This document shows, piece by piece, positions 1 to 6,076 of a stretch of DNA of 7,123 nt. Where the stretch lies: NCBI GenBank assembly GCA_001775555.1, contig MEXE01000001.1, forward strand, positions 1 through 7,123, in the 5' to 3' direction. Made by a program: the position numbers and the translations under genes. The notes beneath the pieces are model-generated. The model had not been told where the DNA came from and did no database searches. It was given only the letters and a program-made list of their open reading frames with translations. This stretch comes from Candidatus Amesbacteria bacterium RBG_19FT_COMBO_48_16. Lineage in GTDB: Bacteria > Patescibacteriota > Microgenomatia > CAZETR01 > Amesbacteraceae. How positions within the stretch are numbered: position 1 is the first letter of the stretch; every line of letters begins with the position of its first letter.

Positions 1-303
1 ATCCTGGCTGATTTTCTCATCAACAAGCGTTATGGGGAATTACTGCCGGCTACGCCATCACAATTAATTCAATTAATTAAATCATCCCAGGCCCAGTCAT
101 CTGTCAGTTCAGATCAAATCCGTAAGTCTGTTACCCGGGTTCTGGATACTCACCCTCGGGCTGTAGCCGATCTCAAAACCGGCAAACAGCAGGCTATGTT
201 CTTTATAATCGGTCAAATCAAGCGTGAACTCGGCAACATCGACATCGAATTGACCAAAAATATTATCGGGGAATTACTTAAGATAAACCGCTTGCAAACC
301 TGA
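1..303 (+). CDS. gatB: Asp-tRNA(Asn)/Glu-tRNA(Gln) amidotransferase subunit B, C-terminal fragment
   Basis: This is the last 100 residues of a gene that begins before the window. The reading frame is open from base 1 and ends at TGA. The fragment matches the tail of GatB: a short helical linker (residues about 1-45), then the GatB/YqeY helical domain with its typical run of a proline-alanine-valine-like segment (HPRAVADLKTGK, 51-62), a glycine-containing helix (IIGQIKREL, 69-77) and a final helix. In the family, GatB is the kinase/tRNA-binding subunit of GatCAB, which converts misacylated Glu-tRNA(Gln) or Asp-tRNA(Asn) to the amidated form in the cytoplasm. The tail domain contacts the tRNA. 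The catalytic cradle is outside the window. A free-standing YqeY-like protein is an alternative, but the upstream linker favours GatB. Confidence 0.85.
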   Translation: MLADFLINKRYGELLPATPSQLIQLIKSSQAQSSVSSDQIRKSVTRVLDTHPRAVADLKTGKQQAMFFIIGQIKRELGNIDIELTKNIIGELLKINRLQT

Positions 304-334
304 TGTAATATTATTAAACTGCCTTTACCTGAAA

Positions 335-351
335 CAGGGGTTGAGCCCCTG
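335..351 (+). promoter_or_regulatory. Small GC hairpin in the gatB-dnaE gap
   Basis: CAGGGG (335-340) and CCCCTG (346-351) form a perfect 6-bp stem around the loop TTGAG. It lies 31 bases after the gatB stop and 7 bases before the dnaE ribosome site. No T-run follows, so it is not a classical intrinsic terminator. It could stabilise the gatB mRNA 3' end, protect a processed dnaE 5' end, or modulate dnaE translation. The function is inferred; the pairing is seen directly. Confidence 0.5.
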
Positions 352-358
352 ACAACGC

Positions 359-363
359 AAAGG
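359..363 (+). promoter_or_regulatory. Shine-Dalgarno of dnaE
   Basis: AAAGG sits 6 bases before the ATG at 370 and supports that start, which also places the PHP HxH motif at the usual N-terminal position. It is the only convincing ribosome binding site in the window. The six bases between it and the ATG read TTTAAT, which also resembles a -10 box, with TTGAGC (341-346) 17 bases upstream. A transcript from that pair would start inside the gene, so the ribosome-site reading is preferred. Confidence 0.6.
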
Positions 364-369
364 TTTAAT

Positions 370-3300
370 ATGTCCTCAAACTTCGTCCACCTCCATGTCC
401 ATACGGAATATTCGCTTCTGGATGGATTGTCCAAGATAAAAAGGTTGGTTTCCCGCGTCAAAGAGCTCGGCATGCCGGCTGTGGCCATTACCGACCACGG
501 CGCTATGTACGGCGCTATCGATTTTTACAAAACCTGCAAAAGTGAGGGTGTAAAGCCGATTATAGGAATAGAAGCTTACGTTGTTTCCGGAGATCATTCT
601 AAGAAGGCCGGGCGGGGAGATGCCGAAAACAATCATTTGGTGCTTCTGGCGCAGGATCTCACCGGTTATCGGAATTTAATGCAGCTTACCACAATCGCTC
701 ATTTGCAGGGTTATTACTATCGCCCCAGATTCAGTCGAGAGACTTTAGCCAAATACCACCAGGGTCTTGTTTGTCTCTCCGCCTGTGCCAAAGGCGAAAT
801 AGGCCAACTGCTGATTAACAACGATTACGCCTCAGCCAAAAAATCCGCCTCCTGGTACCAGCATTTATTTGGTAACCGTTACTACCTGGAAATCCAGCGC
901 CACCAATTTAACGATTATTTCGCCTCGGTCAAAGATAACCCCAAAATCTTAGACAAACTGACTGCTATGCATACCACTGAAAAAATATGGGTCGAAGGCA
1001 TTGTCAAGCTCAGCCGGGATTTGGGAATCAGATTAGTAGCCACCAATGATGCCCATTATATTGACCAATCAGACGCTACGGCCCAGGATGTGTTGGTCTG
1101 CATCTCTACAGGCAAACGGGTAGTGGATCTGGATCGCCTCCGCTACGTGGACGCTCCCACTTTTCACTTACGTTCCCCCCAAGAAATGACCCGGATATTT
1201 CCCGATTTGCCCGACGCTGTAGCCAATACTCTAAAAGTGGCCGAAAAAATAGACTTAAAAGTTGATCTGGGTAAATGGTACTTTCCCCAAATTGACATTC
1301 CCCAAGGTCGGACTGCCCCCCAATTCCTAAAGGAAACTGTTCTGTCTCGCCTGGAAGACAGATATCCCCATCCGGGAACGGATACCAAAACCAGGCTGGA
1401 TTATGAATTGGAAGTCATCATCTCCAAAGGTTACGCACCGTATTTCCTGATGATGGCGGACATGGTCAATTGGTGCACTTCCCAGGGGATTATTACCAAC
1501 ACCCGGGGATCTGCCGCCGGTTCTATTATTTCATATGTATTGGGGATTACTACCATAGATCCCATCAAATACGGTTTACCTTTCGAAAGATTCTTAAACC
1601 CGTTCCGCCCCAAACCGCCGGACATCGATCTGGATATTTCCGACAACCGTCGGGAAGAATTAATTACCTATATTACTGATAAATACGGTTCCGACAAAGT
1701 AGCCCAGATATGCACTTTCGGACGTATGCTGGCCAGGGCCGCAGTTCGTGACGTCGGCCGGGTTTTGGGTCACCCTTACTCATATCCCGACAAAATTGCC
1801 AAACTCATTCCTCTGGGCTCCCAGGGCTTTCCCATGACGATCCGCAAAGCCCTTGATGTATCTCCGGAACTCAAATTACTATACGACTCGGATCCCCAGG
1901 CAAAAAATTTACTTGATTTAGCCCGGGAGATCGAAGGCAACGCCCGTCACGCTTCCGTCCATGCGGCCGGGATCGTGGTTTCCCCGACGTCCATGACCGA
2001 CTATTCTCCTCTCCAGCTCGAACCCAATGGCACCAAAATAATTACCCAATATGAAATGCACGCTTGTGAGGATGTGGGTTTAGTCAAGTTTGACATTCTG
2101 GGTATCAGAAACCTTTCAATATTAAATGCGGCAGTAGATATCATCGAAAACTCGCGCCATACCAAAATTGATTTAGCCAATCTGCCCTTGGATGACAAAA
2201 AAACTTTTGCCATGCTTACCCGGGGAGCGACCATGGGAGTTTTTCAGCTCGGCGGTTCAGGTATGACCAAATGGCTGAAAGAGTTAAAACCCGCCCGGAT
2301 TGAGGACATTATGGTCATGATCGCCCTTTTCCGCCCCGGTCCTATGGCCAATATTCCCGAATACATCGCCCGCAAAAACGGTCGATCCCCGGTTACATAT
2401 CTCCACCCTAAAATGGCTAATTACCTGGACAAATCTTACGGCATTATGGTCTATCAGGAGGATGTCTTATTTACCGCCTTGGAACTGGCAGGCTATGACT
2501 GGAATACAGTAGACGCCCTCCGCCAGGCTATCGGCAAGAAAAAGCCCAAGGAAATGGCCCAACAGCATGACATTTTCATCAAAGGCTGCCAGACCCAGTC
2601 CGGGATGACCGAACCGGAAGCCGAAAAAATCTGGCAGCTTTTCGTCCCCTTCCAGGGTTACGGGTTCAACAAAGCACATGCCGCTTCCTACGGTCTGGTT
2701 TCCTATCAGACAGCGTATCTAAAAGCCCATTATCCTGTCGAATACATGACCGCACTTTTAACAGCCGAATCCAGCTACACCGACAAAATAGTCGAGGCGG
2801 TCGAAGAATGCCGCCATGCCAAGATCAAAGTCCTGCCTCCGGATATCAATTCTTCCGCGGTAGGATTTACTATCGAGCCGTTTGCCGATTCTCTGGAAGG
2901 TCGGGCTATCAGGTTCGGCCTCACCGCAGTCAAAAACGTAGGCGATGCGGCCATATCAGCCATACTGGCAGCCCGATCTGCGGGTCCTTTCTCTTCCCTT
3001 ACCGATTTTTGTCTCCGTGTAGACAGTCAAAAAGTCAATCGCAAGGTTCTCGAAAGTTTGATCAAAGCCGGGGCGCTTGATGCATTCGGTGCCCGGTCCG
3101 CCATGCTGGCCGCTTTGGACAAAATTCGCGGTTTAGGTACCTCTATCAGTAAGCTCAAAAGCTCCGGCCAGGTCAGCTTGTTTGGGGACCAGTCATCTTC
3201 ATCACCCGCGGATAACCTGCCCGACCTGGAAGAGTTCGCCAAAGATCAAAAACTAAATATGGAAAAGGAACTATTAGGGTTTTACCTTACGGAGCATCCC

Positions 3301-3936
3301 CATTCCGACAAGCTCAAGGGCTTAGAGCAAATTGTCTCCCACCGCATCTCTGATTTATATTTGGACCACCATTCCCTCGGCCAGGTCACTATCGGAGGTA
3401 TAGTCGAAACCTGCCGCAACGTTATCACTAAATCCGGTAATTTACCTATGTGTTTTGCCAAAATTACCGACCTGACCAAGTCAGTCGAAGCTGTTGTTTT
3501 CCCCAAAGTATTTGCTTCCACCCCTGGCCTCTGGCAGCCGGATAATATCGTGCTTTTGTCCGGCAAGGTGGAATCCCGTGTGGCGTATGATTCACCAGAA
3601 GAGTCTTTGGAAGGAACCGGTTTGGAAATAACCGTGATCGTGGAGTCAGCCGCGGCTTTTACCGGCCCGGATACCAACCTTCCCAAAAACCATAAAATAT
3701 CATCCAGAAACGATGAACGATCAACGATCAACCCCGCGATTTTTATCGATATTCCTCCCGGATTACCTCAAAACAAATTGGTGACCCTAAACCAGCTTCT
3801 TCAGTCCCATCGGGGGAACCAATCTGCCGAGCTGGTATTTTCCCAAAACGGTTCCTCAAAATCCCTGCCTCTGCCTTACGGTTTAAACTGGACGGATGAC
3901 CTAAAGCAAGCCATTGATAGCTTGTTAAAAGCCTGA
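370..3936 (+). CDS. dnaE: DNA polymerase III subunit alpha (replicative polymerase)
   Basis: This complete 1188-residue DnaE is of normal family length and is the catalytic subunit that extends DNA at the replication fork. The N-terminal PHP domain (about 5-235) keeps the expected metal-site set: H9 and H11, D18, H43, E68, H89, C139, D227 and H229. The palm carries PDIDLD (417-422), whose last two aspartates match E. coli D401/D403, and FDILG with D575 matching D555. The fingers hold the RPGPM (655-659) and GYGFNKAH (763-770) blocks. A helix-hairpin-helix region (about 845-905) is followed by QVSLF (934-938), which fits a beta-clamp-binding motif. An OB-fold (about 1004-1090) and the usual DnaE C-terminal domain (about 1123-1188) complete it. 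I see no intein or frameshift. One small oddity is GVFQLGGSGM (623-632), where an ES pair is more usual than GG. It follows gatB by 66 bases and precedes rplS by 21 bases. Confidence 0.98.
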   Translation: MSSNFVHLHVHTEYSLLDGLSKIKRLVSRVKELGMPAVAITDHGAMYGAIDFYKTCKSEGVKPIIGIEAYVVSGDHSKKAGRGDAENNHLVLLAQDLTGYRNLMQLTTIAHLQGYYYRPRFSRETLAKYHQGLVCLSACAKGEIGQLLINNDYASAKKSASWYQHLFGNRYYLEIQRHQFNDYFASVKDNPKILDKLTAMHTTEKIWVEGIVKLSRDLGIRLVATNDAHYIDQSDATAQDVLVCISTGKRVVDLDRLRYVDAPTFHLRSPQEMTRIFPDLPDAVANTLKVAEKIDLKVDLGKWYFPQIDIPQGRTAPQFLKETVLSRLEDRYPHPGTDTKTRLDYELEVIISKGYAPYFLMMADMVNWCTSQGIITNTRGSAAGSIISYVLGITTIDPIKYGLPFERFLNPFRPKPPDIDLDISDNRREELITYITDKYGSDKVAQICTFGRMLARAAVRDVGRVLGHPYSYPDKIAKLIPLGSQGFPMTIRKALDVSPELKLLYDSDPQAKNLLDLAREIEGNARHASVHAAGIVVSPTSMTDYSPLQLEPNGTKIITQYEMHACEDVGLVKFDILGIRNLSILNAAVDIIENSRHTKIDLANLPLDDKKTFAMLTRGATMGVFQLGGSGMTKWLKELKPARIEDIMVMIALFRPGPMANIPEYIARKNGRSPVTYLHPKMANYLDKSYGIMVYQEDVLFTALELAGYDWNTVDALRQAIGKKKPKEMAQQHDIFIKGCQTQSGMTEPEAEKIWQLFVPFQGYGFNKAHAASYGLVSYQTAYLKAHYPVEYMTALLTAESSYTDKIVEAVEECRHAKIKVLPPDINSSAVGFTIEPFADSLEGRAIRFGLTAVKNVGDAAISAILAARSAGPFSSLTDFCLRVDSQKVNRKVLESLIKAGALDAFGARSAMLAALDKIRGLGTSISKLKSSGQVSLFGDQSSSSPADNLPDLEEFAKDQKLNMEKELLGFYLTEHPHSDKLKGLEQIVSHRISDLYLDHHSLGQVTIGGIVETCRNVITKSGNLPMCFAKITDLTKSVEAVVFPKVFASTPGLWQPDNIVLLSGKVESRVAYDSPEESLEGTGLEITVIVESAAAFTGPDTNLPKNHKISSRNDERSTINPAIFIDIPPGLPQNKLVTLNQLLQSHRGNQSAELVFSQNGSSKSLPLPYGLNWTDDLKQAIDSLLKA

Positions 3937-3950
3937 TAGCAGGTTAAAAT
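3922..3950 (+). promoter_or_regulatory. Putative rplS promoter inside the dnaE 3' end
   Basis: TTGTTA (3922-3927) and TAAAAT (3945-3950) match the housekeeping sigma consensus at 4/6 and 5/6 positions with an ideal 17-base spacer. The -10 ends 7 bases before the rplS ATG at 3958, so the predicted transcript would begin at or next to the start codon. Read-through from dnaE is also possible across the 21-base gap. Confidence 0.45.
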
Positions 3951-3957
3951 TCTCTCT

Positions 3958-4290
3958 ATGGCTATTTCTTCATCCATCGCGGGTACCGCAGTTCATGTCG
4001 GTGATCTCATTCGCCTTCATCTCAAAGTCATGGAGTCAGGTAAAGAGCGGACCCAGATTTTCGAAGGGCTGGTCATCGGTATCCGCGGCCGGGGCGAAAA
4101 CCGCACCTTTACCGTCAGAAAAATTGCCGCGGGCGGGATCGGCGTCGAGAGGATATTCCCCGTCAATTCTCCCTGGATCTCCAAAGTGGATGTCAAAAAG
4201 CACGGAACAGTTCGCCGGGCCAAACTGCACTATGTCCGCGGCCAGTCGGCCCGCCGGGTCGCTCGTATCACCCAGACGGTTTCAAAGTAA
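3958..4290 (+). CDS. rplS: 50S ribosomal protein L19
   Basis: This 110-residue protein has the usual L19 length and architecture. It binds 23S rRNA at the interface of the large and small ribosomal subunits. The family signature is clear: VGDLIRLHLKV (15-25), then the strand-rich core FEGLVIGIRGRGENRTFTVR (35-54), GVERIFPVNSP (62-72) and the basic VRRAKLHYVRG block (85-95). The ATG is chosen because it gives the normal N-terminal length. Bases before it (TTCTCTCT) show no good Shine-Dalgarno, which fits a leaderless or dnaE-coupled mRNA. In many bacteria rplS follows trmD; here it follows dnaE, so the classical rpsP-rimM-trmD-rplS arrangement is not kept. A nested palindrome starts at its TAA. 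A 105-aa overlapping frame (3995-4312) is a shadow. Confidence 0.97.
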   Translation: MAISSSIAGTAVHVGDLIRLHLKVMESGKERTQIFEGLVIGIRGRGENRTFTVRKIAAGGIGVERIFPVNSPWISKVDVKKHGTVRRAKLHYVRGQSARRVARITQTVSK

Positions 4291-4328
4291 TGTCATCCCT
4301 AACGAAGTTTAGGGACCCTTTTGACATT
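4289..4328. repeat. Nested palindrome after rplS, possible terminator or dispersed repeat
   Basis: The outer arms AATGTCA (4289-4295) and TGACATT (4322-4328) are perfect 7-base complements. Inside them TCCCTAA (4296-4302) pairs with TTAGGGA (4309-4315) around the loop CGAAGT. The segment CCCTTT (4316-4321) is unpaired on one side. The inner hairpin followed by CCCTTTT could act as a weak intrinsic terminator for rplS. From memory, short palindromes of the form GTCATyCTGA...GAAG...CAGrAT occur in many copies in several bacterial genomes, and this one resembles them. Copy number cannot be judged here because only one copy is visible. Confidence 0.6.
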
Positions 4329-4340
4329 TATCCTTCCTGA

Positions 4341-4466
4341 TTACCCCTGGCTGATGAAAAGCTTCTACAACTTTACGACGCAGCTCAAGTCACGGGTGAG
4401 ATGCCAAAGGAACTAAGAGCGCAGAGAGCAGTTGTTAGAAAACTGGCAAATCTAGCCCGGCAATAA
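4341..4466 (+). pseudogene. Possible gene remnant or unannotated micro-ORF, 41 codons
   Basis: An open frame between an in-frame TGA (4338-4340) and TAA (4464-4466) encodes a protein-like, helical, charged peptide containing LLQLYDAAQ, GEMPKELRAQ and VVRKLANLARQ. It has no ATG before codon 23 (4407), and no ribosome site. It could begin at CTG (4347) or TTA, but more likely it is the 3' remnant of a once longer gene, or chance. The rest of the 219-base rplS to RRM-gene gap holds only the palindrome before it and the promoter after it. I do not recognise a family. Confidence 0.3.
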
Positions 4467-4474
4467 ACACCCCC

Positions 4475-4501
4475 TTTACAAAACCAAAAACCTGTTATAA
4501 T
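4475..4501 (+). promoter_or_regulatory. Promoter of the RRM gene, leaderless type
   Basis: TATAAT (4496-4501) is a perfect -10 box, with TTTACA (4475-4480) as a 5/6 -35 box and a slightly short 15-base spacer. Only 8 bases separate the -10 from the ATG at 4510. Transcription should therefore start within a base or two of the start codon, and there is no room for a Shine-Dalgarno. Confidence 0.65.
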
Positions 4502-4509
4502 AAACTATC

Positions 4510-4812
4510 ATGGATAAAAATAAACTTTACGTCGGCAATCTGCCCTGGTCCGCTACTGCGGATAGTATCAAAGAATTATTTGCTCCTTTTGGAGAGATAG
4601 TCCAGGTAGATCTGATCATCGACCGTGACACCGGCCGCTCAAAAGGTTTTGCTTTCGTCACTTACAAAAACGAGGCGGATGCCGCCAAAGCTATAGCCGA
4701 ATTAAATGAAAAAGAGATAGACGGCCGTAATATCGTCGTCAACGTTGCCCGCCCTCGCGAAGAAAGGCCGGATCGCGGAAACCGCCGGGATTTCAATCGC
4801 CGCGATCGCTAG
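4510..4812 (+). CDS. RRM-domain RNA-binding protein
   Basis: This 100-residue single-RRM protein is like the small cyanobacterial and CPR RNA-binding proteins, which bind single-stranded RNA and are often cold- or stress-linked. RNP2 is LYVGNL (6-11) and RNP1 is KGFAFVTY (45-52), including the aromatic residues that stack on RNA bases. The full beta-alpha-beta-beta-alpha-beta fold spans about 5-80. A short, highly charged Arg/Asp/Gly-rich tail (81-100) resembles RG-type tails and may add nonspecific RNA contacts. It is monocistronic with its own strong promoter and no visible ribosome site. Its TAG stop overlaps the stop of the convergent gene on the minus strand. The RNA target is unknown. 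Confidence 0.95.
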   Translation: MDKNKLYVGNLPWSATADSIKELFAPFGEIVQVDLIIDRDTGRSKGFAFVTYKNEADAAKAIAELNEKEIDGRNIVVNVARPREERPDRGNRRDFNRRDR

Positions 4813-5141
4813 CCAGATTTTTTATCCCTCCCTGCTTTTATCATCGCCTTCAAAATATTCCTCAGTCTTTTTTTTCTCCCCTCCGGTAAGCCTTCCATTC
4901 GTGAGTTAACAAATTCCTGCACTTCATCAGGACTCATTTCATCCAGCCGTTTTATTGTGTTCTTCAAAAACATGCTGAATTGTTCAGCTGTGACCTGATT
5001 CAGATCACCTCCCAGCTCCTTATCTTTATCCAGATCCAACATGGTTCTTTTAATTGAATCCACTACCATCCTTGCCATTACGTAAGCCTTTACCGCGTAC
5101 CATACCTCTCTCCCCAAGGACCCTTTTTTAGTCTCCTTCAC
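4809..5141 (-). CDS. Hypothetical small helical protein, 110 aa
   Basis: I do not recognise this family. The predicted protein is hydrophilic, lysine/arginine-rich and probably all-helical, with no cysteine, signal peptide or membrane segment. It has an amphipathic first half (about 10-37), a central segment around TAEQFSMFLKNTIKRLDEM (51-69), and SPDEVQEFVNSR (70-81) followed by a basic C-terminal helix (about 88-107). The start is GTG, 9 bases after a TATAAT box on the minus strand. AAGGAG lies just inside the frame after the GTG, so a later start is conceivable, but no suitably spaced ATG follows. The TAG overlaps the stop of the RRM gene in the palindrome CTAG. Coding character and two boundary signals support a real gene. 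Confidence 0.75.
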   Translation of the reverse strand: MKETKKGSLGREVWYAVKAYVMARMVVDSIKRTMLDLDKDKELGGDLNQVTAEQFSMFLKNTIKRLDEMSPDEVQEFVNSRMEGLPEGRKKRLRNILKAMIKAGRDKKSG

Positions 5142-5150
5142 TTACCCCGG

Positions 5151-5156
5151 ATTATA
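5151..5156 (-). promoter_or_regulatory. -10 box of the minus-strand 110-aa gene
   Basis: The minus strand reads TATAAT here, 9 bases before the GTG at 5141. The hexamer 17 bases further upstream (TCTACC, from 5179-5174) is a poor -35. It lies in an 82-base divergent gap that also contains the promoter of the gene starting at 5224, so the two promoters could interfere or be co-regulated. Confidence 0.45.
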
Positions 5157-5189
5157 TACCCGGTCACAAGATAGGTAGATTTATGAATG

Positions 5190-5217
5190 TTGACAGATCT
5201 CATTAATATCCTATAAT
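5190..5217 (+). promoter_or_regulatory. Consensus sigma-70-type promoter, leaderless start
   Basis: TTGACA (5190-5195) and TATAAT (5212-5217) are both exact consensus hexamers with a 16-base spacer. Six bases (AGTATC) follow before the ATG at 5224. By the standard -12 to -7 placement of the -10 box, transcription would begin on the A of the ATG. No ribosome site exists in those six bases. Confidence 0.8.
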
Positions 5218-5223
5218 AGTATC

Positions 5224-5643
5224 ATGGCCGAGCTAGAACCAAAGCTTACAGTTCCCGAAGAAATATTAACAGGTTTCTTTTCTCGTGTCGCTAGCTACAT
5301 AAGAGAAAATCCTATTCGCGTAGATCCACTTAAAGTTACTGATGCTGATCTTAAAGAAAAACCTCACCTTTACCATAAATGTGATGTGAGGCAATCTGGT
5401 AAATGTCCTGATCAAAACTTCTCACCTAATTGCCATAAATGTCCTCACGCCAGACAAACCGCTAAAAAAATTATCGGTATTGGTAATAATCATGGATTTC
5501 CTTCTTCTGAAACTCATGAATATTCAGGCTCAGGTACATTAACTGTCGTCCTTTCAGGAGCGAATGGTGGTGACTGGCTGGTATCAGAACAAAAAGGTGA
5601 CGGTTTCCTCTTCGCCCATCTTGCCATCACCCGCCGTCTTTAA
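5224..5643 (+). CDS. Hypothetical protein with Cys-Pro metal-knuckle-like motif, 139 aa
   Basis: I do not recognise the family. The N-terminal half is helical (about 10-30). The centre holds four cysteines, C53, C61, C70 and C73, spaced C-x7-C-x8-C-x2-C, with histidines H51, H71 and H75 close by, which suggests a zinc or other metal site. The core CPDQNFSPNCHKCP (61-74) closely matches a motif in the next gene downstream. The C-terminal third (about 82-139) is glycine-rich and beta-like, with TLTVVLSG (105-112) and FLFAHLAITRRL (128-139). There is no signal peptide, so it is probably cytoplasmic. It starts directly under a consensus promoter with no leader. Nucleic-acid or protein binding would be a guess. 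Confidence 0.8.
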   Translation: MAELEPKLTVPEEILTGFFSRVASYIRENPIRVDPLKVTDADLKEKPHLYHKCDVRQSGKCPDQNFSPNCHKCPHARQTAKKIIGIGNNHGFPSSETHEYSGSGTLTVVLSGANGGDWLVSEQKGDGFLFAHLAITRRL

Positions 5644-5670
5644 CGAAAGGCAAAATAATACCCTATCATC

Positions 5671-5699
5671 TTTACATATTTAAGCACTCGATATATACT
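5671..5699 (+). promoter_or_regulatory. Promoter-like pair abutting the second Cys-motif gene
   Basis: TTTACA (5671-5676) and TATACT (5694-5699) are each 5/6 matches to consensus with an ideal 17-base spacer, but the -10 ends exactly where the ATG at 5700 begins. Transcription from it would start about 6 bases inside the frame. Shifted -10 choices such as TATATA (5692-5697) only partly resolve this. The true start or promoter is therefore uncertain, and read-through from the gene 56 bases upstream is possible. Confidence 0.4.
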
Positions 5700-5960
5700 A
5701 TGAGCCATGAGAAAATTAAACAAAGATTTGAAACCGCAAGAAGATTAGCTTTGGCAAATAGGGCTCCAGCTGGTTGTCCAGAATTAATTGACGCCGTACA
5801 AGGATCTACCCCAAATGCTGTGAGTGAGTTTTTTATTGGTTGGCCTGGAACATTACAAGAATCTCCATTATTTAGATGCCCAGGTAGAAATAAACCTGTT
5901 TGCAACGGATGTCCACTTAGAACTGATCCCAATGACCCGACACATTTTCAACGAGTTTAA
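5700..5960 (+). CDS. Hypothetical Cys-motif protein, possible paralogue of its upstream neighbour, 86 aa
   Basis: This is an unrecognised small protein. A basic N-terminal helix (about 3-21) leads to C26, then a middle segment with FFIGWPG (44-50), and a C-terminal cluster C60, C68, C71. The core CPGRNKPVCNGCP (60-72) aligns with CPDQNFSPNCHKCP in the preceding protein with one gap. It keeps both Cys-Pro pairs, the Asn, the inner Pro and the middle Cys. Outside this core I see no clear similarity. With C26 it could supply four metal ligands. There is no signal peptide or membrane segment. The ATG at 5700 is the only early in-frame ATG; the one at 5707 is in another frame and soon stops. Its TAA overlaps the stop of a minus-strand mini-ORF in TTAA. 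Confidence 0.72.
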   Translation: MSHEKIKQRFETARRLALANRAPAGCPELIDAVQGSTPNAVSEFFIGWPGTLQESPLFRCPGRNKPVCNGCPLRTDPNDPTHFQRV

Positions 5961-6076
5961 ATCTTCCGCTTCACTCCCATAATGACTACTCCGCCGCTCG
6001 ATTCGAAATCCTCCGCACCTTCCACCTCCCTACTGTCATTCACTAACTGAATCTCTACCATCATTTTAGTGGTCAT
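5957..6076 (-). CDS. Candidate small protein, 39 aa
   Basis: This short minus-strand frame starts at ATG (6076) and ends at TAA. The peptide is acidic in the middle (EVEGAEDFES, 17-26) and ends in a hydrophobic then basic stretch (GVVIMGVKRKI, 29-39). A second start at either methionine of MM (5-6) is possible. Support comes from context: its stop overlaps that of the plus-strand gene by the same 4-base palindromic arrangement seen at 4809-4812, and it diverges from the 116-aa gene over a 35-base gap. No ribosome site is visible. The frame stays open further upstream to 6250, but that part is antisense to the 116-aa gene and is probably not coding. No family is recognised. Confidence 0.42.
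   Translation of the reverse strand: MTTKMMVEIQLVNDSREVEGAEDFESSGGVVIMGVKRKI

Noticed and set aside
3282..3731. 149-aa minus-strand frame inside dnaE
   Set aside because: It is fully antisense to the conserved C-terminal part of DnaE and has no start signals.
370..3936. Intein or insertion in dnaE
   Set aside because: The protein is of normal length, and all conserved blocks follow one another without an extra domain or intein splice motifs.
3995..4312. 105-aa frame overlapping rplS
   Set aside because: It is in another frame of a clear L19 gene and has the serine/proline/arginine bias of a shadow frame.
4321..4326. TTGACA as a -35 box after rplS
   Set aside because: No -10-like hexamer lies at 16 to 18 bases downstream (the region reads CCCCTG), and the hexamer is part of the palindrome arm.
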